Origin: Mycobacterium colombiense CECT 3035
GTDB taxonomy: Bacteria > Actinomycetota > Actinomycetes > Mycobacteriales > Mycobacteriaceae
DNA: 64,000 nucleotides
Direction of reading: 5' to 3'
NCBI RefSeq assembly: GCF_002105755.1
Contig: NZ_CP020821.1
Location: forward strand, 5,022,001-5,086,000
A program made the translations under genes and the position numbers. The notes below the pieces were generated by a model. That model saw only the letters and a list, made by a program, of their open reading frames with translations. It searched no databases and was not told the DNA's origin. Each line of letters starts with the position of its first letter. Within the stretch, counting starts at the first letter, position 1. Shown here piece by piece: positions 30,854-41,400 of this stretch.

Positions 30854-31255
30854 TCAGAGCCCGACGATGACGATCACGACGCCGGCCACCATCGCCAGCG
30901 ACAGCGATATCAGCAAAAAGTTGACGAGCCCCTCTTTGCCCGCCGACGCCTCGTGGTCGCCGGTCGCGATCGGCGCGAACCTGCGGCCGGCGCCCCATGC
31001 CGCCGCCAGCAGCGTCGCCAACCAGTTCGCGTAGCCGGCGTAGGCGACGAGTGCGACCGCCGCGACCCCCCACGCGTAGGGCAACCGAAGGTGTGGCCAG
31101 AGCAGGCCGAGGAGCACGAGGAACATGCCGTTGAGCACCGCCTCGAGGTGGCTCGACAGGGCCATCCGTGGGTTCTTCAGTGCGGGCACGGCCAGCCCGG
31201 TGAGCAGCCCGAGCAGGAACAACACCAACCCGAGCGCGAACAGCAGCGTCTGCAT
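30854..31255 (-). CDS. HabA-like small membrane protein
   Basis: 133 residues with four hydrophobic helices (about 3-22, 40-56, 62-84, 108-130). The segments LGLLTGLAVPALKNPRMALSSH and HLEAVLNGMFLVLLG resemble hydroxylaminobenzene mutase (HabA) proteins, which rearrange hydroxylaminobenzene to aminophenol. Actinobacterial members are uncharacterised, so only the family resemblance should be taken as supported. ATG start. It converges on the FAD monooxygenase with 7 bases between stops. Confidence 0.65.
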   Translation of the reverse strand: MQTLLFALGLVLFLLGLLTGLAVPALKNPRMALSSHLEAVLNGMFLVLLGLLWPHLRLPYAWGVAAVALVAYAGYANWLATLLAAAWGAGRRFAPIATGDHEASAGKEGLVNFLLISLSLAMVAGVVIVIVGL

Positions 31256-31349
31256 GTCAGCACCCTAGGGACGGCAGACCGGGCGCGCCCCGAAATGACC
31301 GTTTTCGGGTGGCGGCCGCCCTAGCCGCCGTCGGGCAGGCGGTGCGAAA

Positions 31350-31378
31350 CACCCCCGTTCCTTTGCGGATCGGGGGTG
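31350..31378 (-). terminator. Terminator of the SodC-like gene
   Basis: On the minus strand, CACCCCCG and CGGGGGTG form an 8-bp GC stem (31371-31378 with 31350-31357) followed by TTTCGC, starting 26 bases after the SodC-like stop. Confidence 0.65.
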
Positions 31379-31403
31379 CTCCCTTTCATGGTGGTCTGGC
31401 GCC

Positions 31404-32165
31404 TCAGCGGCCCGGTGGATAGTACGGCGGGGTCGTGACGGTCGTGGTCGGTGCCGACGTCACGGTCGGGGTGCTGGTGACCGTGACGGTGCTGGTGCTC
31501 GTGCTCGTCGACGCCGGAGGCACCACGGTGGTGGTGGTGCTCGTCGTGACGCTGGTGGTCGACGAGGTCGTGGTCGCCGACGACGCCGCAATCACACCGC
31601 ACGCCAGCCGCTTGCCCGATTCACCCGTCGGAGCGGTGGTGCCCAGATTGTCCGCCGTCTGGTGGATGATCAGCGCGGTACCCGAGCTGTTCCTCAGGTC
31701 GGCGGAGGTGAACGCGTTACTGGTCGTGACGAGTTTCGCCGAGCCGTCGGAGCGCACCTGCAGCGCGGTCAGGTCTCCGCTGGCGGGGTAGCTCGTGTGG
31801 TCGGCCGCCTGATAGACGCTTCCGGCGGAGTCGAAGTCTCCGGTCGAGCCCCCGTTGGGCGCAGAGGAATTGGGCTCGCATTTGCCCACGGCGTGGATCT
31901 GCAGGCCGTGGAAGCCGGGGCTGAGCACCTGGTTGGGGCCGGCTTCCACGGTCACGGTGGCGTAGCCGTTGGCGAATTCGAAGGTCGCGTTGGCGACCGG
32001 ACTGCCGTCGGCCGTCTTCAGTTGGGTCGTCAACCGCTCCGCCCCGGGCGTCGAGCTGGTCAGCGGCGAGGTGTTGGGCTGGCTGCCTTGCTGATTCGAG
32101 CATGCGGCGAGCGGTGCAACGGTCGCGGTAAGCGCCGCGACCGCAAAGCATGCGGCCTTGTTCAT
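31404..32165 (-). CDS. SodC-like lipoprotein lacking half of the copper ligands
   Basis: 253-residue exported lipoprotein with a lipobox LAAC at Cys22 and a Cu/Zn superoxide dismutase domain over about residues 43-193. Compared with M. tuberculosis SodC as I recall it, the copper-binding HVH is here Gln89-Ile90-His91 ([11 protein letters not shown]), and the GGHYH block reads GSVYQ (115-119), so two copper histidines are replaced; His168 is kept. The structural disulfide pair Cys96 and Cys189 remains. Residues ~196-253 are a Thr/Ser/Val-rich tail ending PPYYPPGR, absent from ordinary SodC. Superoxide dismutase activity is doubtful. A terminator follows; whiB3 lies upstream on the same strand. 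Confidence 0.82.
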   Translation of the reverse strand: MNKAACFAVAALTATVAPLAACSNQQGSQPNTSPLTSSTPGAERLTTQLKTADGSPVANATFEFANGYATVTVEAGPNQVLSPGFHGLQIHAVGKCEPNSSAPNGGSTGDFDSAGSVYQAADHTSYPASGDLTALQVRSDGSAKLVTTSNAFTSADLRNSSGTALIIHQTADNLGTTAPTGESGKRLACGVIAASSATTTSSTTSVTTSTTTTVVPPASTSTSTSTVTVTSTPTVTSAPTTTVTTPPYYPPGR

Positions 32166-32245
32166 TTGCGGTGCCTACCCACATCGACTCACGCCGAAAC
32201 GGCGGTGGGTATCCGCCTACGCCGTGCGGCCCAGGCCGGGCGTCC

Positions 32246-32554
32246 TCAGGCCGAGCGGCGGATGGTGCGGCCGCGGCCGATGTCGCCCTTGAGCAGCAGG
32301 TCGCGCTCGGACTCCGACAGGCCGCCCCAAACCCCGTAGGGCTCACCGACTTCGAGGGCGTGCGAGCGGCACTCCTGGATCACCGGGCACTGCCGGCACA
32401 TTTCCTTCGCGCGCTGCTCGCGTTGCATGCGGGCCCGGCCACGTTCACCGTCGGGGTGGAAGAACATCGATGAGTCAACGCCGCGGCACACGCCCTGCAG
32501 TTGCCAATTCCAGATGTCGGCGTTGGGTCCAGGTAGCTGTTCCGGCTGTGGCAT
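32246..32554 (-). CDS. whiB3: WhiB3, redox-sensing iron-sulfur transcription factor
   Basis: 102-residue WhiB protein, start ATG at 32554 (GAGAGGGAA upstream). The four cluster cysteines are Cys23, Cys53, Cys56 and Cys62 (MCRQCPVIQEC), followed by the GVWGG turn and a basic C-terminal tail GRGRTIRRSA for DNA binding. In M. tuberculosis WhiB3 senses O2, NO and redox state through its 4Fe-4S cluster and interacts with the primary sigma factor. Length and sequence are nearly those of M. tuberculosis WhiB3. The SodC-like gene lies 80 bases downstream on the same strand. Confidence 0.96.
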   Translation of the reverse strand: MPQPEQLPGPNADIWNWQLQGVCRGVDSSMFFHPDGERGRARMQREQRAKEMCRQCPVIQECRSHALEVGEPYGVWGGLSESERDLLLKGDIGRGRTIRRSA

Positions 32555-32913
32555 TGGTTCGTTCCCTCTCTGCACCGCTCGCTCGAGGTCAGGATCGTGA
32601 AAGCGGTTGGGTGCAACTTAAATTAAGTGGAGTGGGGTCACCGATGACTACCCGTCATGCGTAGACGTTAGGGGGGACGATGAATTTCCGTCAATAGCCA
32701 CTTAGCCCGACAAAGTATGTGCCCGTTGGAGCAGAATTAACTTTACGTTCACCTCGACGGAAATGGCGAAACCCATGCCGTGCTACCAGGCAGTTGGCCG
32801 AAACGAGATTTCCCAGCTCAGCGCCTAGGAGGGGGATAAGGCGAATTTATCCATGGGCTATAGTGATTAACGATTCGGTAACATGAAGACCACAAAGTGT
32901 TTACTACATCATT
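32555..32913. other. whiB3 / Rv3415c-like divergent promoter region
   Basis: About 360 bases without a gene, clearly richer in A and T than the flanks, especially 32690-32930. It should contain the whiB3 promoter and the promoter of the divergent Rv3415c-like gene. No repeat or operator that I can support. Confidence 0.45.
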
Positions 32914-33738
32914 GTGATTGAAACTCGTCACACTTCCGTGATTGGACGCCAGCTCGCCGACGCCGCCTTCGGGGATCGGCCCGGCAGCTGGCCGCTGCCG
33001 TCGGCGACGACGCCGGCCCAACTGTGGCTGCGCGCCGTCGCGGCCGGCGGGCAGGGCCGCTACGGCGCCGCCTTCCGCGACCTCGCGGTGCTGCGGCGCA
33101 GCGCGCCGGCCGGCCGGCTCGCCTCGTTGGGCATGAGCACGCACGGGTCGTTCCTGCGCCAACTCGGTTGGCACGCCGTGGCCCGTGGCTGGGACGGGCG
33201 CGCCCTCGCGCTGTCCGGCGGCGACCCCGAGGCGGCCGCCGACGCCCTCATCGGGCTGGCCGCGGACGCGTTGGGCGTCGGGCGCTTCGCGGCCGCCGGG
33301 GCGCTGCTGGCGCGGGCCGACCCGCTGCTGGCGTCGTCGAAATCCGTGGTGCCCGACCGGCTGCCGGTGCGCCGGCGGTGGGTGGCCGCGGAGCTCGCGA
33401 TGGCCCGCGGCGACGGCGACGCCGCCGTCCGGCACGCCGGCGAAGGCGTCGAGCTGGCGGCGGCCATGGCCGTCGCGTCGCCGCGGCACCGGGTCAAAAG
33501 CGACGTGGTGCTGGCCGCCGCGCTGTGCTGCGCGGGCAACCTCGAGCGCGCCCGCGCGGTCGCCGACGCCGCGCTGGCGACCACCGGCCAATTAGGGCTA
33601 CTACCACTTCGTTGGGCGCTGGCCTGCTTGCTGATTGATATCGAAAGTGTCACGTTCCCAGCACATCAGCTGCACGAAATACGAGATGTCTGCGCAGGCC
33701 ACGTGCGGCGCGCCGGTGGAACGTGGCGTTCCGCTTGA
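32914..33738 (+). CDS. Conserved mycobacterial protein, Rv3415c-like, helical repeat
   Basis: 274 residues, Ala-rich and almost entirely helical, with repeated helix pairs of TPR-like spacing (for example AADALIGLAADALGVGRFAAAGALLARADPL then ELAMARGDGDAAVRHAGEGVELA). No catalytic motif, signal peptide or membrane segment. Such proteins usually mediate protein contacts. GTG start at 32914. In M. tuberculosis the same gene lies between whiB3 and sigD, as it does here, so it may be linked to sigD control, but that is inference. The last ~40 residues use less GC-biased codons. Confidence 0.8.
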   Translation: MIETRHTSVIGRQLADAAFGDRPGSWPLPSATTPAQLWLRAVAAGGQGRYGAAFRDLAVLRRSAPAGRLASLGMSTHGSFLRQLGWHAVARGWDGRALALSGGDPEAAADALIGLAADALGVGRFAAAGALLARADPLLASSKSVVPDRLPVRRRWVAAELAMARGDGDAAVRHAGEGVELAAAMAVASPRHRVKSDVVLAAALCCAGNLERARAVADAALATTGQLGLLPLRWALACLLIDIESVTFPAHQLHEIRDVCAGHVRRAGGTWRSA

Positions 33739-33828
33739 AACGGCCCTCCGCCCGTTATTGTCATTTCGTTAGTTAGCCCAGTTGGCCCGCGATGTGTCCG
33801 CTTCGTAACGTTGGAGATATCACCGTCG

Positions 33829-34407
33829 ATGACAATTCCAGCAGGGGAACGTCTCGACGCTGTGGTCGCCCAGGCCGTCACCGGAGACCACAACGCATTG
33901 AGGGAGGTGCTGGAGACCATCCGTCCGATCGTCGTGCGATATTGCCGGGCGCGTGTCGGCACCGTCGATCGGGGTGGCCTGTCAGCGGATGACGTGGCAC
34001 AGGAGGTGTGCTTGGCGACTATCACGGCGCTGCCGCGCTATCGCGATCGCGGGCGTCCATTCCTGGCCTTCCTGTACGGCATCGCGGCCCACAAGGTCGC
34101 TGACGCCCACCGGGCCGCGGGGCGCGACCTCGCGTATCCCACCGAAACGATCCCCGACCGTTGGTCGAACGACGCGGGGCCCGAACAGCTTGCGATCGAA
34201 GCGGATTCGGTGAGCCGGATGAGCGAACTGCTCGAGATTCTGCCCGCCAAGCAGCGCGAGATCCTGATTTTGCGCGTCGTCGTCGGGCTGTCCGCCGAGG
34301 AGACCGCCGCCGCGGTCGGCAGCACCACCGGGGCGGTCCGAGTCGCCCAGCACCGCGCGCTGTCGCGGCTGAAGTCCGAGATGATCGCGGCAGGTGACTG
34401 TGCCTGA
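33829..34407 (+). CDS. sigD: ECF-type RNA polymerase sigma factor SigD
   Basis: Alternative sigma factor, 192 residues from the ATG at 33829, with GGAG 12 bases upstream; a TTG at 33811 would add MEISPS, and similarity to the M. tuberculosis protein appears to extend upstream of that. Region 2 includes LSADDVAQEVCLATITALPRY and FLAFLYGIAAHKVADAHR (-10 recognition). Region 4 has LPAKQREILILRVVVGLSAEETA and STTGAVRVAQHRALSRLK (-35 recognition helix-turn-helix). It overlaps the anti-sigma gene by 14 bases, typical of a coupled sigma/anti-sigma pair. Confidence 0.95.
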   Translation: MTIPAGERLDAVVAQAVTGDHNALREVLETIRPIVVRYCRARVGTVDRGGLSADDVAQEVCLATITALPRYRDRGRPFLAFLYGIAAHKVADAHRAAGRDLAYPTETIPDRWSNDAGPEQLAIEADSVSRMSELLEILPAKQREILILRVVVGLSAEETAAAVGSTTGAVRVAQHRALSRLKSEMIAAGDCA

Positions 34408-35164
34408 CTCACTGGATGAATTCGCCCGCACCGACCTGCTGCTCGATGCGCTCGCCCAGCGCCGGCCGGTGGACGTCGAAGACCCCGACGTCGACGTGCT
34501 GACCAACCTGCTGGAGGACTGGCGCGACAACCTGAGGTGGCCGCCGGCCAGCGCGCTGGTGACGCCCGAAGAGGCCGTGCACGCGCTGCGCACCGGATTG
34601 GCCGAGCGCCGCCGCGGCAGCCATCGTGGCCTGGCCGTGGTCGGCTCGGTCGCCGCGGCGCTGATGCTGCTCAGTGGATTCGGCGCCATGGTGGTCGAGG
34701 CCCGGCCCGGCGGCACCCTGTACGGGCTGCACGCGATGTTCTTCGACCAGCCGCAGGTCCACGAAAAGCAGGAGATGCTGGCCGCGAAGGCCGATCTGGC
34801 CAAGGTGCAGGAATCAATCGACCGCGGTCAGTGGGACCAGGCCCGCAGTCAGCTGACCGAGGTGAGCAGCCTGGTGCAGTCCATCGACGACCCGGCCAGC
34901 AAACAAGAGCTGATGAATCAGCTGAAGCTGTTGAACGCCAAGGTCGATGCGCGTGACCCGAACGCCACGTTGCCGGTCGCTTCGCCGCCGGCGGCGACAC
35001 CCGGCCCGGCCACCGCGATTCCGGCGGCCCCGCCCGCCGCCTCGGTCGCGCCGTCGAAGGATGCGACGCCGGCACCGCTGAGCCCGCCGAGTCCGTCAGT
35101 GGGCAAGCATCACCATCACGGCCAGACGCCACCCCCGGTGGCGCCGTTGACTCCGAATCAGTGA
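34394..35164 (+). CDS. rsdA: Anti-sigma-D factor RsdA
   Basis: 256-residue membrane protein that sequesters SigD. The cytoplasmic N-terminal part (residues 1-78) carries the sigma-binding segment LDEFARTDLLLDALAQ. One transmembrane helix lies at about residues 80-100 (LAVVGSVAAALMLLSGFG). The external part has a helical stretch of ~90 residues and a Pro/Ala-rich tail with a His cluster (KHHHHGQ). In M. tuberculosis RsdA is released by regulated proteolysis. GTG start inside the end of sigD (a second GTG is 6 bases further). It converges on the DUF5319 gene, 1 base away. Confidence 0.92.
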   Translation: MTVPDSLDEFARTDLLLDALAQRRPVDVEDPDVDVLTNLLEDWRDNLRWPPASALVTPEEAVHALRTGLAERRRGSHRGLAVVGSVAAALMLLSGFGAMVVEARPGGTLYGLHAMFFDQPQVHEKQEMLAAKADLAKVQESIDRGQWDQARSQLTEVSSLVQSIDDPASKQELMNQLKLLNAKVDARDPNATLPVASPPAATPGPATAIPAAPPAASVAPSKDATPAPLSPPSPSVGKHHHHGQTPPPVAPLTPNQ

Positions 35165-35165
35165 A

Positions 35166-37326
<2,161 letters not shown>

Positions 37327-37333
37327 GGCCCAC

Positions 37334-38461
37334 ATGGTCGAGATCGGGATGGGCCGCGTCGCCCGTCGCAGCTATGAACTGAGCGAAGTCAGCATCGTGG
37401 CCTCGCGGCGCACCCGCTCGTCGCAGGACGTGTCGACCGCCTGGCAGCTGGACGCCTACCGGTTCGAGATCCCGGTGCTGGCGCATCCGACCGATGCGCT
37501 GGTGTCGCCGGAGTTCGCGATCGAGCTGGGCAAGCTCGGCGGCCTGGGGGTGCTCAACGGCGAGGGGCTGATCGGGCGGCACGCCGACGTCGAGTCCAAG
37601 ATCGCGCAGCTGGTCGAGGCCGCCAGCAAGGAGCCCGAGCCGTCGGCGGCGATCCGGCTGCTGCAGGAGTTCCACGCCGCCCCGCTCAACCCGGACCTGC
37701 TGGGCTCCGCGGTCGCGCGGATCCGGGAGGCCGGGGTGACCACGGCGGTGCGGGTCAGCCCGCAGAACGCCCAGGCGCTGACGCCGGTGCTGGTGCAGGC
37801 CGGCATCGACCTGCTGGTCATCCAGGGCACCATCGTCTCGGCCGAGCGGGTGGCCAGCGACGGCGAGCCGCTGAACCTCAAGACCTTCATCTCCGAGCTC
37901 GACGTGCCGGTGGTCGCCGGCGGCGTGCAAGACCACCGCACCGCCCTGCACCTGATGCGCACCGGCGCCGCCGGCGTCATCGTCGGCTACGGCGCGACCA
38001 GGGGGGTGACCACCAGCGACGAGGTGCTGGGCATCAGCGTGCCGATGGCCACCGCGATCGCCGACGCCGCGGCCGCGCGCCGCGAGTACCTGGACGAGAC
38101 GGGCGGCCGCTACGTGCACGTGCTGGCCGACGGCGACATCCACACCTCGGGCGAGCTGGCCAAGGCGATCGCCTGCGGTGCCGACGCGGTGGTGCTCGGT
38201 ACGCCGCTCGCCGAGGCCGCCGAGGCGCTGGGCGAGGGCTGGTTCTGGCCGGCCGCCGCGGCGCACCCGTCGCTGCCGCGCGGGGCGCTGCTGCAGATCG
38301 CCGTCGGCGAGCGCCCGCCGCTGCACCAGGTACTCAACGGCCCGTCCGACGATCCGTTCGGCAGCCTCAACCTGGTCGGTGGGCTGCGCCGGTCGATGGC
38401 CAAGGCGGGCTACTGCGACCTCAAGGAGTTCCAGAAGGTCGGCCTGACCGTCGGGAGCTGA
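37334..38461 (+). CDS. guaB3: GuaB3, IMP-dehydrogenase-family protein without CBS domains
   Basis: 375 residues, TIM barrel related to IMP dehydrogenase but without CBS domains. In place of the GPGSICTTR catalytic loop the equivalent region reads VGYGATRGVTTSDEVLG, so no catalytic cysteine is visible; this is typical of the actinobacterial GuaB3 group. Its role in mycobacteria is unsettled, since only GuaB2 is the accepted essential IMPDH. ATG start 7 bases after guaB2, so the two are co-transcribed. Confidence 0.93.
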   Translation: MVEIGMGRVARRSYELSEVSIVASRRTRSSQDVSTAWQLDAYRFEIPVLAHPTDALVSPEFAIELGKLGGLGVLNGEGLIGRHADVESKIAQLVEAASKEPEPSAAIRLLQEFHAAPLNPDLLGSAVARIREAGVTTAVRVSPQNAQALTPVLVQAGIDLLVIQGTIVSAERVASDGEPLNLKTFISELDVPVVAGGVQDHRTALHLMRTGAAGVIVGYGATRGVTTSDEVLGISVPMATAIADAAAARREYLDETGGRYVHVLADGDIHTSGELAKAIACGADAVVLGTPLAEAAEALGEGWFWPAAAAHPSLPRGALLQIAVGERPPLHQVLNGPSDDPFGSLNLVGGLRRSMAKAGYCDLKEFQKVGLTVGS

Positions 38462-38468
38462 CTCCGGG

Positions 38469-38489
38469 CCGCTGGCTTGTTACCAGCGG
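38469..38489 (+). terminator. Weak hairpin between guaB3 and choD
   Basis: 7-bp arms CCGCTGG / CCAGCGG with a 7-base loop, just after the guaB3 stop and 20 bases before choD. No T-run; partial terminator or chance. Confidence 0.35.
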
Positions 38490-38508
38490 GTAAGGCCATA
38501 CTGGTGCG

Positions 38509-40251
38509 ATGAAGCCGGATTTCGACGTACTGATCATCGGTTCGGGTTTCGGGGGAAGCGTCAGCGCGCTGCGGCTGACCGAAAAGGGCTACCGCGTGGG
38601 CGTATTGGAGGCCGGGCGACGGTACTCCGACGAGGATTTCGCCGAAACCTCCTGGGATCTGCGTAAGTTTTTGTGGGCGCCGAGGCTGGGCTGCTACGGG
38701 ATTCAGCGCATCCACCCGCTGAAGAACGTGTTGATCCTGGCCGGCGCCGGGGTGGGCGGCGGCTCGCTGAACTACGCCAACACCCTGTACGTGCCGCCCG
38801 ACCCGTTCTTCAACGACCCGCAGTGGAAGCACATCACCGACTGGCGCGACGAGCTGATGCCGCACTACGACCAGGCGCGACGGATGCTGGGCGTGGTCGA
38901 GAACCCGACGTTCACCGACGCCGACCGGATCGTCAAACAGGTCGCCGACGAGATGGGCTGCGGGGACACGTTCGTGCCGACCCCGGTCGGGGTGTTCTTC
39001 GGCCCGGACGGCACCAAGGCCCCGGGCAAGACGGTGGCCGACCCGTACTTCGGTGGCGTCGGACCGGAGCGCACCGGCTGCCTGGAGTGCGGGTGCTGCA
39101 TGACGGGCTGTCGCTACGGCGCCAAGAACACCCTGCTGAAGAACTACCTCGGCCTCGCGGAATCGGCTGGCGCACAGGTGATTCCGATGACCACCGTGAA
39201 GCGCTTCGAGCAGCGTCCCGACGGCGTGTGGGAGGTCCGCACGGTGCGCACCGGAAGCTGGTTGCGCCGCGACCGGCGCACCTACACCGCCAAGCACCTG
39301 GTCCTGGCCGCGGGAACCTGGGGAACCCAGCACCTGCTGTTCAACATGCGCGATCAGGGTCTGCTGCCCCGGCTGTCCAAGCGCCTCGGCGTGCTCACCC
39401 GCACCAACTCCGAGTCCATCGTCGGCGCGGGCAAGCTCGAGGTCGACCCGAACCTCGACCTGACCCATGGCGTGGCGATCACGTCGTCGATCCACCCGAC
39501 GCCGGACACGCACATCGAGCCGGTCCGCTACGGCAAGGGTTCCAACGCGATGGGGTTGCTGCAGACGCTGATGACCGACGGGGCCGGTCCCGAGGGCACC
39601 GACGTGCCGCGCTGGAAGCAGCTGTTGGACCAGGCGCGCGACGACCCGCGCCGCATGATGCGGTTGCTCAACGTCCACCAGTGGAGCGAACGCACGCTGA
39701 TCGCCCTGGTGATGCAGCACCTGGACAACTCGATCACCACCTACACCAAGCGCGGCAAACTGGGCATCCGCTGGTACACCAGCAAGCAGGGGCACGGCGA
39801 GCCCAACCCGACGTGGATCCCGGTCGGCAACCAGGTCACCCGGCGCATCGCGGACAAAATCGACGCCGTGGCCGGCGGCACCTGGGGCGAGCTGTTCAAC
39901 ATCCCGCTGACCGCGCACTTCCTCGGCGGCGCGGTGATCGGCGACAACGCCGACCACGGCGTGATCGACCCGTACCACCGGGTCTACGGCTACCCGACGC
40001 TGTTCGTGGTGGACGGCGCGGCCATCTCGGCGAACCTGGGCGTCAACCCCTCGCTGTCGATTACCGCCCAGGCCGAGCGGGCCGCGTCGCTGTGGCCGAA
40101 CAACGGCGAGAACGATCAGCGCCCGATGCAGGGCGAGCCGTATCGCCGGCTGGAACCGATCGCGCCCAAGGCGCCCGTGGTGCCGGCCGAGGCGCCCGGC
40201 GCGCTGCGCTGGCTGCCGATCAATCCGGTCCGCACCGCGGACGCGGGCTAG
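38509..40251 (+). CDS. choD: Cholesterol oxidase-type GMC flavoenzyme ChoD
   Basis: 580-residue FAD enzyme of the glucose-methanol-choline family, annotated as cholesterol oxidase in mycobacteria (its role in growth on cholesterol is disputed). The FAD motif GSGFGG is at residues 11-16, the ILAGAGVGGGSLNYAN block follows, and a CLECGCCMTGCRYGAKNTL cysteine cluster is present. The C-terminal GMC signature is AHFLGGAVIGDNADHGVIDPYHRVYGYP. The gene is intact. Its TAG stop is embedded in GCTAGC, which is the duplicated target of the IS481-family element that follows directly. Confidence 0.94.
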   Translation: MKPDFDVLIIGSGFGGSVSALRLTEKGYRVGVLEAGRRYSDEDFAETSWDLRKFLWAPRLGCYGIQRIHPLKNVLILAGAGVGGGSLNYANTLYVPPDPFFNDPQWKHITDWRDELMPHYDQARRMLGVVENPTFTDADRIVKQVADEMGCGDTFVPTPVGVFFGPDGTKAPGKTVADPYFGGVGPERTGCLECGCCMTGCRYGAKNTLLKNYLGLAESAGAQVIPMTTVKRFEQRPDGVWEVRTVRTGSWLRRDRRTYTAKHLVLAAGTWGTQHLLFNMRDQGLLPRLSKRLGVLTRTNSESIVGAGKLEVDPNLDLTHGVAITSSIHPTPDTHIEPVRYGKGSNAMGLLQTLMTDGAGPEGTDVPRWKQLLDQARDDPRRMMRLLNVHQWSERTLIALVMQHLDNSITTYTKRGKLGIRWYTSKQGHGEPNPTWIPVGNQVTRRIADKIDAVAGGTWGELFNIPLTAHFLGGAVIGDNADHGVIDPYHRVYGYPTLFVVDGAAISANLGVNPSLSITAQAERAASLWPNNGENDQRPMQGEPYRRLEPIAPKAPVVPAEAPGALRWLPINPVRTADAG

Positions 40252-40252
40252 C

Positions 40253-41343
40253 TGTACTGACCACGGACGTTGGTGACGGCGTGGCGTGGTGACATGACGA
40301 AGACCTCCGAGTGAAGTGCGAGCTGTCGAGGAACGCACTGCTCACTTCGGAGGTCTTCGTGTCCCACCGTAATGCTCCATTGTCAGAAACCGGCCGTCTG
40401 CGGCTGGCTCGTTGTGTTGTCGAGGATGGATGGCCGCTGCGGCGTGCCGCGGAACGGTTCCAGGTGTCAGCAACGACGGCGTGGCGGTGGGCCGACCGGT
40501 ACCGCACGTTGGGGGCTGCGGGCATGGTCGACCGCAGTTCGCGCCCGCACCGCAGCCCACAGCGGACTCCGACTCGTACCGAGCGTCGCATCATCAAAGT
40601 CCGCGTCCTGCGGCGCTGGGGGCCCGCACGGATCGGGTATCTGCTGGGCATTCATCCCTCCACGGTGCATCGGGTACTGACCCGCTACGGGATGGCCAAA
40701 TTACGGTGGTTGGACCGCTGTACGGGCCGCGTTGTCCGTCGGATGGAGCCCGCCAGCTGCGGTGACATGGTGCATGTTGACGTCAAAAAGCTTGGCAAAA
40801 TCCCGGCTGGCGGCGGCTGGCGGATGTTGGGCCGCATCGCCGGTAACCACAACACCAGAGCCGACAAGAGTTCAGGCCAGCGCAGCAAGCATGGTGATCC
40901 GCTCCACGGCCACCACTTTCTGCATACCGCGATCGATGGCTACTCACGGTTGGCCTACAGCGAACTGCTCAGCGATGAGCGCCAGCACACCGCCGCCGCG
41001 TTTTGGGCGCGGGCCAACGCCTGGTTTACCGAGTGCGGCATCACCGTCCGCAAGGTGTTGACTGACAATGGTTCCTGCTACCGCTCCCACACCTTTCGAG
41101 AGGCCCTGGCAGGCATCGAACACCGACGCACCCGGCCCTACCGGCCCCAGACCAACGGCAAAGTCGAGCGATTCCACCGCACCCTGGCCGATGAATGGGC
41201 CTACGCACGGCTCTACCGCAGCGATACCGAACGCTGCGAAGAATTTCCCCGGTGGCTACACACCTACAATCACCATCGCGGCCACACCGCACTCGGCGGC
41301 CAACCACCCGCCAGCCGCGTACTTAACCTCTCAGGTCAGTACA
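40253..41343 (+). mobile_element. IS481-family insertion sequence with 6-bp GCTAGC target duplication
   Basis: 1091-bp element with imperfect ends starting TGTACTGACC (40253-40262) and ending GGTCAGTACA (41334-41343), a 10-bp perfect terminal inverted repeat. GCTAGC flanks it on both sides (40247-40252 and 41344-41349), matching the NCTAGN target duplicated by IS481-type elements. It carries one intact transposase gene. The left duplication contains the choD stop codon. Confidence 0.92.
40297..40360 (+). promoter_or_regulatory. Hairpin covering the transposase ribosome-binding site
   Basis: Arms 40297-40314 and 40342-40360 pair over about 18 bp with one bulged T. The right arm contains GGAGG (40349-40353) and reaches the GTG start at 40359, so in a read-through transcript from choD the ribosome-binding site would be hidden. 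Confidence 0.7.
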
Positions 41344-41348
41344 GCTAG
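40359..41348 (+). CDS. IS481-family DDE transposase
   Basis: 329-residue transposase starting at the GTG at 40359 (MSHRNAPLSETGRLRLARC), with GGAGG 5 bases upstream. The N-terminal helix-turn-helix includes WPLRRAAERFQVSATTAWRWADRY. The catalytic triad is visible as Asp141 (MVHVDVKKLG), Asp236 (LTDNGSCYRS) and Glu270 (TNGKVERFHRTL), a DD(33)E spacing within an rve core. The reading frame runs past the right end of the element: its TAG stop (41346-41348) lies within the target duplication. No frameshift, so the element may still be active. Confidence 0.93.
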   Translation: MSHRNAPLSETGRLRLARCVVEDGWPLRRAAERFQVSATTAWRWADRYRTLGAAGMVDRSSRPHRSPQRTPTRTERRIIKVRVLRRWGPARIGYLLGIHPSTVHRVLTRYGMAKLRWLDRCTGRVVRRMEPASCGDMVHVDVKKLGKIPAGGGWRMLGRIAGNHNTRADKSSGQRSKHGDPLHGHHFLHTAIDGYSRLAYSELLSDERQHTAAAFWARANAWFTECGITVRKVLTDNGSCYRSHTFREALAGIEHRRTRPYRPQTNGKVERFHRTLADEWAYARLYRSDTERCEEFPRWLHTYNHHRGHTALGGQPPASRVLNLSGQYS

Positions 41349-41353
41349 CTCGC

Positions 41354-41398
41354 GTGACGATCGCGAGCGCGGCGAAGCCGGGCGCTGCGGGTCGTCAC
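41354..41398. repeat. 45-bp dispersed hairpin element, copy 2
   Basis: Second copy of the element at 27718-27762, with five differences. Ends GTGACGA / TCGTCAC pair perfectly. It lies between the IS481 right flank and the stop of the AtsK-type gene, so it would have followed choD before the insertion. Confidence 0.8.
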
Positions 41399-41400
41399 CA

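Noticed and set aside
40252..41349. Longer terminal repeats including GCTAGC as part of the IS481 element
   Set aside because: GCTAGC is identical on both sides and equals the known NCTAGN target duplication, so it is target DNA rather than element end.
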